Source: Rhodopirellula sp. P2 (GTDB lineage: Bacteria > Planctomycetota > Planctomycetia > Pirellulales > Pirellulaceae). Taken from it: DNA of 64,000 nt. A program made the position numbers and the translations under genes. The notes under the pieces were generated by a model. That model saw only the letters and a list, made by a program, of their open reading frames with translations. It ran no database searches and was not told the origin of the DNA. How positions within the stretch are numbered: position 1 is the stretch's first letter; every line of letters starts with the position of its first letter. Below, in pieces: positions 44,885 through 52,970 of the stretch. The stretch is from the NCBI RefSeq assembly GCF_028768465.1, contig NZ_CP118225.1:806001-870000 (forward strand). The letters run 5' to 3'.

Positions 44885-46210
44885 TCAAAGCGCACTGAAG
44901 TAACTACGGCAGGCTTGATCCAGGTACTCAGGTCGCAACGTCAAAGGCAATCGACGATACCGGCAAAAATTGGCAACCTGTGTCAGCAAATCTCGCGGAT
45001 GGCAGCGACGTGGCGGCCGATCGTTCTGTTGGTAGTAAGCCAAGAGATGATTGGCGGCTTCCGGAGTTTCTGGAAAACCCATTTGAGAAGCAACGGTTTT
45101 CATCAGCGAACGAAACTCTTCCGGGGATGGATCGTTCACAAAAATCTTGTACGGCACACGACGAAGGAACGCTTCGTCAACCAGATCATCTGGATTCAGG
45201 TTGGTCGAAAACAGAATGAGCTGTTCGAACGGAATTTGAATTTTCTTGCCGGTCGGCAACGTCAAGTAATCGCAACGATTCTCCAACGGCACGATCCAGC
45301 GATTGAGCAACTCTTCCGGAGCGATGCGTTGACGCCCGAAGTCATCAATCAACAAGCAACCACAGTTGCTCTTCATTTGCAGCGGAGCTTCGCAAATGTT
45401 GGAGCGGTGATCGTGACGGACTTCCAGGTTCTCCATCACCAACTCGCCCCCCACCACAACACTGGGCCGTTGAATTCGCACCCAACGCTTGTCCCATTCT
45501 TGTGACTTCAACAATTGCCCGTCGCCTTCTGGAACGGGTGCCTCTTTGTGATAGGCATCGTCTTTGACTTTGATCAGGTTCCCATCGTCCAAAATTGCAT
45601 GCGGGATCCAGATCTCTTGTCCCAAGCACTGCGTCAAACTGCGGGCGATGGTCGTTTTCCCATTGCCGGGAGGACCAAAAAGGAACATCCCGGTGTTGCT
45701 GTTGATGGCAGGGCCAATCTGATCGAGCAGTTCGTCTTGATAAGAGATCTTCGAAAGCGAAGCTTGCAAATCATCTCGCTCAATCGGATCCACACCAGCG
45801 GCTTGGGCTTCCACGCTGAGTGTGTAGTCAGCCAAAGGCACGGGTGCAGGCCCGATGTAGCTGCATTGCTGCAGGTGAGTCTGCGCTCGCTTCTGTCCCA
45901 ACTCGGTCAGTGAATAGTAGTAGTCGTTGAACGCTGCCGGTCGCACGTGCGCCACAAACTTACGAGTCCGCAGTGCATCCACAATTGGCTCAACCAACCG
46001 GAACGGCAACCCCATCATCGTCGCCACGTTGCGGCCGCTGATGGTGCCAATCTGATGAATGGATTTGATCGTCAGCGCTTCGATGAAGCTGACTGACAAT
46101 CCGAGTTCATTGAGCGTACGGGGTTCCGCCGGCCAAAACGTATCGTCCGTCAACAAACCGCCAAGCGCGGCGGATTCGAAATTATGAGTGTCGGTGAGCA
46201 GAGCGTTCAT
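44885..46210 (-). CDS. AAA ATPase with N-terminal winged-helix-like region
   Basis: 441 residues from the ATG at 46210; the frame opens 25 codons earlier with a possible start at 46285. Walker A is FLFGPPGNGKTT (about 200-211) and Walker B CLLIDDFGRQ (about 305-314), followed by sensor-type FSTNLNPDDLVDEAFLRR (about 356-373). The N-terminal 110 residues with LNELGLSVSFIEALTIKSIH and YYSLTELGQKRA look like a winged helix, then YIGPAPVPLADY, a signature of a family of AAA proteins common near pilus and secretion loci (recollection). It lies directly upstream of, and probably in the same transcript as, the kinase-tubulin fusion, so it may remodel or load that protein. Confidence 0.82.
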   Translation of the reverse strand: MNALLTDTHNFESAALGGLLTDDTFWPAEPRTLNELGLSVSFIEALTIKSIHQIGTISGRNVATMMGLPFRLVEPIVDALRTRKFVAHVRPAAFNDYYYSLTELGQKRAQTHLQQCSYIGPAPVPLADYTLSVEAQAAGVDPIERDDLQASLSKISYQDELLDQIGPAINSNTGMFLFGPPGNGKTTIARSLTQCLGQEIWIPHAILDDGNLIKVKDDAYHKEAPVPEGDGQLLKSQEWDKRWVRIQRPSVVVGGELVMENLEVRHDHRSNICEAPLQMKSNCGCLLIDDFGRQRIAPEELLNRWIVPLENRCDYLTLPTGKKIQIPFEQLILFSTNLNPDDLVDEAFLRRVPYKIFVNDPSPEEFRSLMKTVASQMGFPETPEAANHLLAYYQQNDRPPRRCHPRDLLTQVANFCRYRRLPLTLRPEYLDQACRSYFSAL

Positions 46211-46345
46211 GCGTGGAGCAAGCAATTGGAGTTGTTCGCATTGGTACCAAACGATCCTCCCCATTGGGATGGATCCGTTGGCCATGCAAACCTAGCTTGC
46301 AATTCAGAACCGAACCGATGTCGGCCTCGATGGTGTACAGAACTC

Positions 46346-47146
46346 TCAATCGACCACCAGACGCGCCGCCACAACCGATGCAGCCGTCTCAACCCGTAAG
46401 ATTCGGCTTCCCAGGCCAATCGATTCGACACCCAACTCGTCACACCGTTGCTGTTCCGCCCCGGACACCCCGCCCTCGGGACCAATCAACACCAAGGTCC
46501 TCGGTCGACCATCGAAATTGGACTGGCCAGCCTCGCCGGTGCTGATCCCCTGCAATGGATCCTCCATTGCGATCAGCGGCGGAGAATTTGGCATCGCGAC
46601 CAAGATGCGCTGCCAAGATGCCACCGCAGGCTGCCCGCTGGGCTCCGTTTCTCGCTTCGCTTGGCTCTCCGAGATTTTTTTCGCCAATGATTCAAATCCA
46701 AGGGGCGATTCAATCTCCATCAAGACGTTGCGCCCAGATTGCTTGCACGCCTCGATCACGATCCGCCGAAGCTTGCTGAGAAAATTGTCGGACGGAGGTC
46801 GCTGTGTCCGCTCAAACACCACCGGGAACACGCGTGCGACCCCCAGTTCCGTCAAACGTTCCATCATCTCTTTGGCACGATCTGGCTTTGGAAAACCAAT
46901 CGCCAAGTCCACAGCAACACGGGGTTCCCGATTCACTGTTTCAATCGCATCGCATCGAACCACGCACTCGCGTTTACTGACCGAGACAACTTCTGCGCCG
47001 GACTGATGGCCAGTTCCATCGAACAACTCGATTCGGTCACCCGGTTGAATCCGCATGACCCTCGCCGCATGAGACGCTTCTTCATCGGGCAATTGCACCA
47101 CGGGTGCCTGGGTTCGCAAATCGGGTACGTAGTAGCGTCGAGTCAT
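46346..47146 (-). CDS. rsmE: 16S rRNA m3U1498 methyltransferase
   Basis: 266 residues from the ATG at 47146 (MTRRYYVPDL); the frame extends 50 codons upstream without family likeness. PUA-like N-terminal domain with EEASHAARVMRIQPGD (about 22-38), then the SPOUT methyltransferase domain. Its knot signatures are LVLIGPEGGVSGAE (about 220-233) and LGSRILRVETAASV (about 246-259), where the S-adenosylmethionine pocket forms. The enzyme methylates U1498 (E. coli numbering) in the decoding region of the small ribosomal subunit. Housekeeping gene; adjacent genes are unrelated. Confidence 0.93.
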   Translation of the reverse strand: MTRRYYVPDLRTQAPVVQLPDEEASHAARVMRIQPGDRIELFDGTGHQSGAEVVSVSKRECVVRCDAIETVNREPRVAVDLAIGFPKPDRAKEMMERLTELGVARVFPVVFERTQRPPSDNFLSKLRRIVIEACKQSGRNVLMEIESPLGFESLAKKISESQAKRETEPSGQPAVASWQRILVAMPNSPPLIAMEDPLQGISTGEAGQSNFDGRPRTLVLIGPEGGVSGAEQQRCDELGVESIGLGSRILRVETAASVVAARLVVD

Positions 47147-47400
47147 GGGTGTCGGTTCAAACAAAAATCGAAAAGTGACAAGAGACTGAAAAGGTGCAAT
47201 CGTGCCGGTTGCATCGATCGATGCAAGGTAACCGAAACAGAAAGTGCTCGGCGAGCGGGCCAGTCGATCTGACTCAATAGCAAACCCCGGTGGCACACGA
47301 ATCCGAAGAGCGGTGCGTGCATCAACACGCTGCGACGGCAGCTTGGCTGATGCACCATCCCACCGGGACAGCCGATTCTTTCCCCGAGAGACCGCCGTCG

Positions 47401-48165
47401 ATGCCGATCCCGTTGCTCAGCCAGGCCGATCAAAGCCACTGGGGATTGTTCCGTCAACCATTCATCCAGTCCCCAGGGATGTCGGTTCCGTCCCAGCCAG
47501 GGGAGTTCCTGTTTGCGACCCCGGAACACTCGCAAGCTCGCATCTGGCTAGAAACCGTTCTGCGAAACCATGTCGGAATCGCGAATTTGCATGCCCGCCC
47601 TGGTGCGGGGGCGACCACTTGGGCGCGGCAGTGGATGGCGACTCACGGTTTGGATGACTTGCCGTTGGATGTCATGGGCGCCGAAGCCGCGGACTTCGAT
47701 CGCGACCTTTGCCAGCGTTGGTGGTCAGTCGCTCGTGCGAACCAACCCCGCGGCATTCGCACGCTGTGCATCGTGGATGGATCGCCTCCCTCATCGACCA
47801 TCCAGTGGTACCAGCAATCTCTGAAACTGGATCCAAGACAAAGCCCCATGACCTTGCTGGTGATGGGACAGTCAAAATTCTCCGGCGTCAGTCACTCAAT
47901 GCAAGTCGCGACCAAGTCGCTCGCCGGTTGCGTTCTGGCTGCCCTCACTCACGCGGGTCAGTTCCAACCACGGCTCTCCGAATCGGCAGCTCAACTCATC
48001 GCCGAATGGGCCGCAGGGAACTACCGACATTTGGCGTTTTGGACGCACCTGGTTCTGGCCTGGGGAGCACACTGCCGATGCCCGCGAATCGGCAGCCGAG
48101 ACATTCGCCAGTTCGATCAACAACTTCAACGCTGGACCGCTCAACGAGCGACGGAAGCTGCCTGA
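47401..48165 (+). CDS. ExeA/GspA-like AAA protein with degenerate P-loop
   Basis: 254 residues from the ATG at 47401 (MPIPLLSQADQ). The opening SHWGLFRQPFIQS is the signature start of ExeA/MSHA-type AAA proteins, followed by FLFATPEHSQARIWLE. The nucleotide-binding loop that should read GxxGxGKT is ARPGAGATTWAR (about 69-80), so the lysine is Ala. Walker B is weak (TLCIVDGSPP). ATP binding is therefore doubtful. The C-terminal half has helical segments like the AAA lid. Its end overlaps the convergent small gene by 25 bases. Possible regulatory partner of a secretion or transposition system; nothing nearby supports either. Confidence 0.65.
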   Translation: MPIPLLSQADQSHWGLFRQPFIQSPGMSVPSQPGEFLFATPEHSQARIWLETVLRNHVGIANLHARPGAGATTWARQWMATHGLDDLPLDVMGAEAADFDRDLCQRWWSVARANQPRGIRTLCIVDGSPPSSTIQWYQQSLKLDPRQSPMTLLVMGQSKFSGVSHSMQVATKSLAGCVLAALTHAGQFQPRLSESAAQLIAEWAAGNYRHLAFWTHLVLAWGAHCRCPRIGSRDIRQFDQQLQRWTAQRATEAA

Positions 48166-48752
48166 TCTGAAAACGTCCATCGCCATCGAGGTTGCTTCGA
48201 AAGATTCGAAGCATCGGTCAGGCTTCCCGATCGTTCCGCCATGAACGTTTGCTTGTCGGAGAGAACAAACGTGCCGCGATTGATGATTCGAGCATTCGAC
48301 GGATCGAGTTGTTCAAAGTCGGGATCCAAGGGCGTCAAGCAATGGTCGTCGCTCCACGCGGCACCAAGTTCGCCCAGGTCATCAACCGTGCCATCTTGGT
48401 TGTCATCCCAACCATCCCAGCCCGGTTTGCCATCGGGCCCAGAAACGATCCACACCGCTGCGTCAGGATCAAACCGCTGGACCGACTCCAACTGCCACTT
48501 GGATGAACCCGCAACAGGACGAGGCGAGGCGGTTGCGTCCGTGAAAAAAGCCAGCACCTGAACGTCGCTCCAATCGGTTGAGCTGGGCACGTTCCTGTTC
48601 TGTGCCCATGCAACGCTCACCTGATTCAGCAGTTCAGCTCGCGTCGCATCGGCCACCGACGTTTGATCCGTCACGCCAGCGGACAACCACACGCCGCGCC
48701 AAATGCATCCTGCGAGGACCAAGGCAAGCGTCCAAACATTCCCGCGGCTCAT
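48141..48752 (-). CDS. Exported protein of unknown function, downstream of coiled-coil membrane protein
   Basis: 203 residues. The N-terminus MSRGNVWTLALVLAGCIW is hydrophobic; the C at about 16 in VLAGC could be a lipoprotein site, but basic residues follow closely so a plain anchor is equally likely. The body has no known family; a Gly/Asp/Trp-rich stretch with DGWDDNQDGTVDDLGE (about 115-130) resembles a calcium-binding loop. The start overlaps the preceding minus-strand gene stop by four bases (ATGA), so the two are translated together, and the 3' end overlaps the convergent ExeA-like gene by 25 bases. Confidence 0.65.
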   Translation of the reverse strand: MSRGNVWTLALVLAGCIWRGVWLSAGVTDQTSVADATRAELLNQVSVAWAQNRNVPSSTDWSDVQVLAFFTDATASPRPVAGSSKWQLESVQRFDPDAAVWIVSGPDGKPGWDGWDDNQDGTVDDLGELGAAWSDDHCLTPLDPDFEQLDPSNARIINRGTFVLSDKQTFMAERSGSLTDASNLSKQPRWRWTFSDQAASVAR

Positions 48753-50497
48753 GAGCCCTCTCGCAACCGATCAAAGTATTCGCGAGTTTGTTCTCGTTCG
48801 TCGCGTGGCAACACCTGATCCTCCAACGGATCACTCTCTTCGCTGAGATTCGATTCAATCGCGGATTGAATGTCTTCGCGAGTCACGCCTTTGCGATTGG
48901 GGCCGTCGGCGAAACCAGCGATGATCGCTCGGCCGCGTTTGACCTTGCCGCGAACCTGGGTGTCGTACGTGTTGATATCGGTTTCTTCTTCGGGCCGGTC
49001 ACCTTCGCCTTTGCCACGCCCCATCCCCATTCCAGGTTGGTCGCCATCGCCAAACCCATTGCCTTGGCAAGCCTGGCAGCCATCGCCGTTGCACTGTTTG
49101 CAGTTCATTTGATTTTTGGACTGGGACAAATCACCCAGCGCCGAATCGAGGTCTTCCAATTCAGACATCGCTTGCTGCATTTCGCCCAACTGCCCGGCCA
49201 TTTCCTCCATGGCTTGAGCGGCCGCCGCATCGTCGCCTTGTTGCATTGCGTCGGCGGCTTGCTGCATCGCATCCGCCATCTGTTGCATTTGCTGCATCTG
49301 TGAATCAGCCGATTCCGCTTCGTTGAGTTTTTGTTGCAACTTCGCCGCTTCTTCGTTGCGGCCTTCGCGTTTGGCTTGCTGGATCTTTTCTTGCAGCTGC
49401 TGTTTCTTTTGTTCGTGGTCTTTCGCAGCCTGCTTCATCTGCTCGGCCATCTTTTTGATCTGATCATTCAGCTTTTCCTTTTGCTGCTCCGTCAGCTTGC
49501 CATCTTTCATTTGCTTGGCCAGCTTCTTGATTTCTTCGGCGGCTTTTCCGAAGTCACCCTTTTGAATTTGCGACAGCACCTTTTCTGCGGGACCGCCTTC
49601 GAGCCCTTTCATCTGAGCAAGCGTCTTGCGAATTTCTTCCGGCGACCCAAGTCGATCCTTGCGAGCTTGGATCTGTTCTTTGATGTCGTTGAGCTCCAAC
49701 AACGCATCTTTGCGATTCAACGTCTTGCTGTCGGTGATTTTGTCGAGCTGTGATTCCATCTTTTCAAACAGCTCACGGGCTTCGAGCAAACCTTTCGCAT
49801 CCGCTTCGCGTTTTTGTTGAGCCAAACGCTTCTTCAATTCAGCAGCAGCAATTTTGACTTGTCGAACTTCACTTGCGTTGACCGCATTGTTCAGCTCGGA
49901 CGTGGATTCGGTCGCTGGTTCGATGGCGAACACCATGACGACCAAAATGGGAATGATCGCAAGCGGCAACCAAGAAACACGCTGAGGCGACAAGGCGAAC
50001 TTCTGCGCCACGTCGAGTTTGCTTGCTCGCCGGGCCGCGTCTTGCCGCAAGGCGTTCCCGGCTGCGGAGTTGGCATCGGTCGCGGCGCTCGATGAGAGCG
50101 CGCTGCTCAAGCGTTCTTTCAGTCCGTATCGCGAATCGATTTCGGCCGCGACGCGCATCTTCGACGGGGCAGAGATCCACATCACGACGACGGACACCAA
50201 GATGGAAATCACGGTGACGGCGGCGGTCCAGCCGATCGCCCATGTCTGGACCGTCATCTCGGCGGCATCCAACCCCAATCGATCCAGCGGCAACGGGGTG
50301 ATTGCCATGGCGGCAACGGCGATCGTCGCAACGATCAAACCAACAAACCAAGTCACCGCGAAGGTGCGTCCGAATTGGCCAAACATCATTCGCCGGCGAG
50401 CCGCACGAACTTTCGATTCGACCAGGGTCTTGGCTTCGTCGGGTGACCACGGGGTCAACTCGTCGTGCGGATCCTGCGATGGGACAGCGCTGGTCAT
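48749..50497 (-). CDS. Coiled-coil membrane protein with a zinc-knuckle-like segment
   Basis: 582 residues from the ATG at 50497, which has GGAG seven bases upstream; the open frame runs 71 codons further. Two or three hydrophobic segments at about 45-75, 82-110 and 175-195 anchor a long helical part (about 210-460) rich in Lys, Glu, Gln and Met. A Cys cluster CKQCNGDGCQACQGNGFG (about 470-488) matches half of a DnaJ-type zinc-binding repeat. After a Gly-rich linker the end is acidic. Proteins like this occur in planctomycete loci with MoxR/VWA (Bat-type) genes, but none are in this window. Overlaps the next gene by four bases. Confidence 0.7.
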   Translation of the reverse strand: MTSAVPSQDPHDELTPWSPDEAKTLVESKVRAARRRMMFGQFGRTFAVTWFVGLIVATIAVAAMAITPLPLDRLGLDAAEMTVQTWAIGWTAAVTVISILVSVVVMWISAPSKMRVAAEIDSRYGLKERLSSALSSSAATDANSAAGNALRQDAARRASKLDVAQKFALSPQRVSWLPLAIIPILVVMVFAIEPATESTSELNNAVNASEVRQVKIAAAELKKRLAQQKREADAKGLLEARELFEKMESQLDKITDSKTLNRKDALLELNDIKEQIQARKDRLGSPEEIRKTLAQMKGLEGGPAEKVLSQIQKGDFGKAAEEIKKLAKQMKDGKLTEQQKEKLNDQIKKMAEQMKQAAKDHEQKKQQLQEKIQQAKREGRNEEAAKLQQKLNEAESADSQMQQMQQMADAMQQAADAMQQGDDAAAAQAMEEMAGQLGEMQQAMSELEDLDSALGDLSQSKNQMNCKQCNGDGCQACQGNGFGDGDQPGMGMGRGKGEGDRPEEETDINTYDTQVRGKVKRGRAIIAGFADGPNRKGVTREDIQSAIESNLSEESDPLEDQVLPRDEREQTREYFDRLREGS

Positions 50498-50558
50498 GGA
50501 AAGCTCCGTGGGTGGCCCGAAGTTGTGAACTCGGAACGGGTGCGGTCTTGTTCTTGTC

Positions 50559-50564
50559 ATTATA
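50559..50564 (-). promoter_or_regulatory. Candidate -10 box of the coiled-coil membrane protein gene
   Basis: The minus strand reads TATAAT, a perfect consensus, 62 bases upstream of the chosen start at 50497. No -35 box resembling TTGACA is seen at the right spacing, so activator dependence is possible. Sequence observation only. Confidence 0.35.
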
Positions 50565-50715
50565 GCGCGGAGGACGCTTTTCCCGCATGCGGAATCTGAT
50601 TCTGGCGGGCGGAATCTGGTCCTCCCTCGAAAACGGTTCGCCAGATCGGAATCCTGATTCGCCTTTCGGTCCCAAAATCCTGGGACCAGAGGTTCCCCCG
50701 TGACGTACACTTCTC

Positions 50716-51210
50716 ATGATGTCAGCCCCTCCCACGACCACCGACGCGAAAATGGCCCCCCAGCCCCCTGTGGACGATTCGCACGCCTCTGGCCAATCCA
50801 GCGATTTGCCGGATCCGGACCAGTGTCCTGCGTGCGATGTGGTGATCTACGACGGCCAATGCAACTTTTGCAAAGCGGGGGTGCGAAGCCTTCGCAGGCT
50901 GGATTGGGGCGGCAATCGACTGGCGTTTTTGTCGCTGCACGATGAACGGGTCCCACAGCGTTATCCTGATCTGACTCCAGAACAGCTGATGGATCAGATG
51001 TACGTGATCGATCAACACGAGCAGCGTCACGGTGGTGCCGACGCGGTTCGTTATCTTTCACGGCGACTGCCCACGCTCTGGTTGGCCGCTCCGGTGCTGC
51101 ATCTGCCGGGCACCGCCAAGCTATGGCGACGGCTGTATCACGAAGTGGCCAAACGCCGGTATCGGTTGGCGGGCAAGTCCTGTGACACCGGCAGTTGCTC
51201 GATCCACTGA
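50716..51210 (+). CDS. DCC-family (DUF393) thiol-disulfide oxidoreductase
   Basis: 164 residues, the first 35 being a Pro/Ser/Asp-rich tail. The DCC signature is present as VVIYDGQCNFCKAGVRSL (about 42-59) with the C-x-x-C in a thioredoxin-like fold. FLSLHDERVPQRYPDLT and GGADAVRYL follow in the usual order, with WLAAPVLHLPG ahead of the last helix. The C-terminus carries a further CDTGSC. Function of the family is only loosely established, believed to be redox-related. It stands alone between a divergent gene and a DinB-type gene. Confidence 0.85.
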   Translation: MMSAPPTTTDAKMAPQPPVDDSHASGQSSDLPDPDQCPACDVVIYDGQCNFCKAGVRSLRRLDWGGNRLAFLSLHDERVPQRYPDLTPEQLMDQMYVIDQHEQRHGGADAVRYLSRRLPTLWLAAPVLHLPGTAKLWRRLYHEVAKRRYRLAGKSCDTGSCSIH

Positions 51211-51245
51211 GCGAAACCCGCTCATTCGAGCGAGGGAGCCTGCGA
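51211..51245 (+). terminator. Possible hairpin after the DCC gene
   Basis: CCCGCTC and GAGCGAGGG form a short imperfect stem with an ATTC loop right after the stop codon. There is no T-run behind it, so it may stabilise the transcript end more than terminate. Weak. Confidence 0.3.
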
Positions 51246-51335
51246 GATAGTCCGAGCCCGCTCACTGCAGTGGAACTCTGGAACTGCAAGGGAACTCTGG
51301 GTGACAGACCCGCACGGTCGGGCTAAAGTTCTTCG

Positions 51336-51893
51336 ATGAGCCAGACACCCCCATCAACTGTTCCCAAACCGTTGCCGGAATTGCCCGACGCGATTCGGAT
51401 GTTCGAGGCCGCACGCGGTCAAATCGAGTTCTCGCGGCAGTACCTCCTGGAACTCCTACAAGCGACCCCGATGGATCGCTGGTTCGAGATCCCAGCGGGC
51501 GGCGTGTCCCACGTTGCCTGGCAAGTCGGCCATTTGGCCGTCAGCCAGTACGGGTTGCTGATGTTTCGAATGCGGGGTCGCCACCCCGATGACTTGGAAC
51601 TGATCCCGGGTCGCTTTCGCAAAGCCTTTGCTCGGGGCAGCAAACCATCTGCGACGACCGACGGACAACCAACTGCGCAAGAGTTGCTGGACAAACTGAA
51701 TCGGGTGTACGAATTGGCGATGGCGGAGCTGGACGCCTTGGATCCCGCCGAATTGCTGGTCGAGATCGACATGCCCTACGCGGTGTATCCCTGCAAGCTG
51801 GGGGCGGTCCTCTTCTGCCCGATTCACGAAGGCTTGCACGCCGGCCAGATCGGCATGCTGCGACGCGGGCTGGGTTTGGAATCTGTTCGGTAA
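51336..51893 (+). CDS. DinB-fold protein
   Basis: 185 residues. The first 20 are Pro-rich; the rest is a four-helix DinB-type bundle with the metal-binding His pattern: VSHVAWQVGHLAVSQY (about 57-72) and a C-terminal HEGLHAGQIGMLRR (about 165-178). The family includes thiol-dependent transferases and stress-induced proteins, so the specific reaction cannot be told. Cytoplasmic. Its stop codon falls on the very edge of the inverted-repeat element B, whose left arm starts two bases before the end of the gene. Confidence 0.82.
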   Translation: MSQTPPSTVPKPLPELPDAIRMFEAARGQIEFSRQYLLELLQATPMDRWFEIPAGGVSHVAWQVGHLAVSQYGLLMFRMRGRHPDDLELIPGRFRKAFARGSKPSATTDGQPTAQELLDKLNRVYELAMAELDALDPAELLVEIDMPYAVYPCKLGAVLFCPIHEGLHAGQIGMLRRGLGLESVR

Positions 51894-52018
51894 GCAGGTC
51901 GGCAGGAATGATCGGACATAATCATGTGAGCCGTTTGGGCGTTAGCCCCGGTTGTACGTGGGAGCAACAACGCTTACCGAAACAGCCCAAATGCCGAGAG
52001 ACTCCTGCCGACCTGGTT
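51892..52018. repeat. Dispersed inverted-repeat element, copy B
   Basis: 127 bases bounded by AAGCAGGTCGGCAGGA (51892-51907) and TCCTGCCGACCTGGTT (52003-52018), inverse at 15 of 16 positions. GCCGTTTGGGCGTT (51930-51943) is identical to the inner arm of copy A; the opposite inner arm is degenerate here. The left part follows copy A closely (GGCAGGAATGAT, then the inner arm, then GTACGTGGGA against GTGCGTGGGA). It begins inside the stop codon of the DinB-type gene and ends four bases before the next open frame, so it fills the entire gap between them. Confidence 0.85.
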
Positions 52019-52022
52019 AGAA

Positions 52023-52868
52023 ATGAAAGAAACTGAATCCATGGAAGTGCTCGAAGAATCCATTTATGACCATCCCAAGTACTACGACCTGGTCTTTGGA
52101 GCCGACATTGCCGCCGAGACGCAGTTCATCTTGGAATGCGCCGACACGTTTCTGACTCGCAAACCCAAACTGTTCTTCGAGCCCGCCTGCGGGACGGGGC
52201 GGCTGATGGCTTCGCTTTGCCGCAAAGGCTATGCAACCTGCGGATTGGACCTGAACGAAAAAGCCGTCCAGTTCTGCAACCAGCGATTGGAACGCGGCGG
52301 GTTCAAACCCACCGCAATCGTCGCCGACATGTGTGACTTTTCGCCGCCCGACTTTCGCGCCGCGTTGGGGAAAGCCAAAACTTCCAAACCACAAGGGCCC
52401 GCCTGCGTCGCATTCAACACCATCAACAGTTTCCGACACGTCAACACCGAAGCCGCCGCTCGCGGGCACCTGCGAAGCATGGCGTCCATGGTTCGCAGTG
52501 GCGGGATCTACTTACTCGGCGTCCACCTGACCCCCACCACCGTCCCCCCCAGTGAAACAGAATCCTGGTCGGCTCGTCGTGGCAACTTGGCGATCAACAC
52601 CCACATGTGGACGATTGACCGGGACAAGAAGAAGCGGATGGAGCGTTTTGGAATCCGCTTTGACGTTCACACGCCAAGCCGGAGTTTTCGGATCAATGAT
52701 GAGCTTCGCTTGCGGAGTTACACGCCCGCACAAATGAACCGACTGATCGCAGCGGACGGTCAATGGGATTGCTTGGCGACCTATGACTTCGCCTACGACC
52801 TGGACGAACCCATCGCGGTGGACGCATCGAGCGAGGACGTGGTTTACGTCTTGCAGCACAAAGGTTGA
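52023..52868 (+). CDS. Class I SAM-dependent methyltransferase
   Basis: 281 residues from the ATG at 52023; a second ATG at 52041 (MEVLEES) would avoid placing the start right against the repeat element. The SAM-binding motif I is FFEPACGTGRLMASL (about 50-64), motif II GLDLNEKAVQFC (about 74-85), and a later block IVADMCDF (about 99-106) fits motif III. The lid and substrate region AFNTINSFRHV is typical of small-molecule methyltransferases. Substrate unknown. Its promoter or leader must come from the repeat element or upstream, since only four bases separate them. Confidence 0.85.
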   Translation: MKETESMEVLEESIYDHPKYYDLVFGADIAAETQFILECADTFLTRKPKLFFEPACGTGRLMASLCRKGYATCGLDLNEKAVQFCNQRLERGGFKPTAIVADMCDFSPPDFRAALGKAKTSKPQGPACVAFNTINSFRHVNTEAAARGHLRSMASMVRSGGIYLLGVHLTPTTVPPSETESWSARRGNLAINTHMWTIDRDKKKRMERFGIRFDVHTPSRSFRINDELRLRSYTPAQMNRLIAADGQWDCLATYDFAYDLDEPIAVDASSEDVVYVLQHKG

Positions 52869-52970
52869 GTCCGAAAACTCGCGATCACATCGGTCCCCAA
52901 CCAAGTGTCCCTTCGCGGGAACGGGTGGAATGGAATCGGCGCGGAATTTTTTTCTGGATTCAGAACGGCC

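Noticed and set aside
41545-46210. Named anti-phage defence system
   Set aside because: The kinase-tubulin/AAA pair does not match the component set of any defence system I know, and no other defence gene is nearby; function left open.
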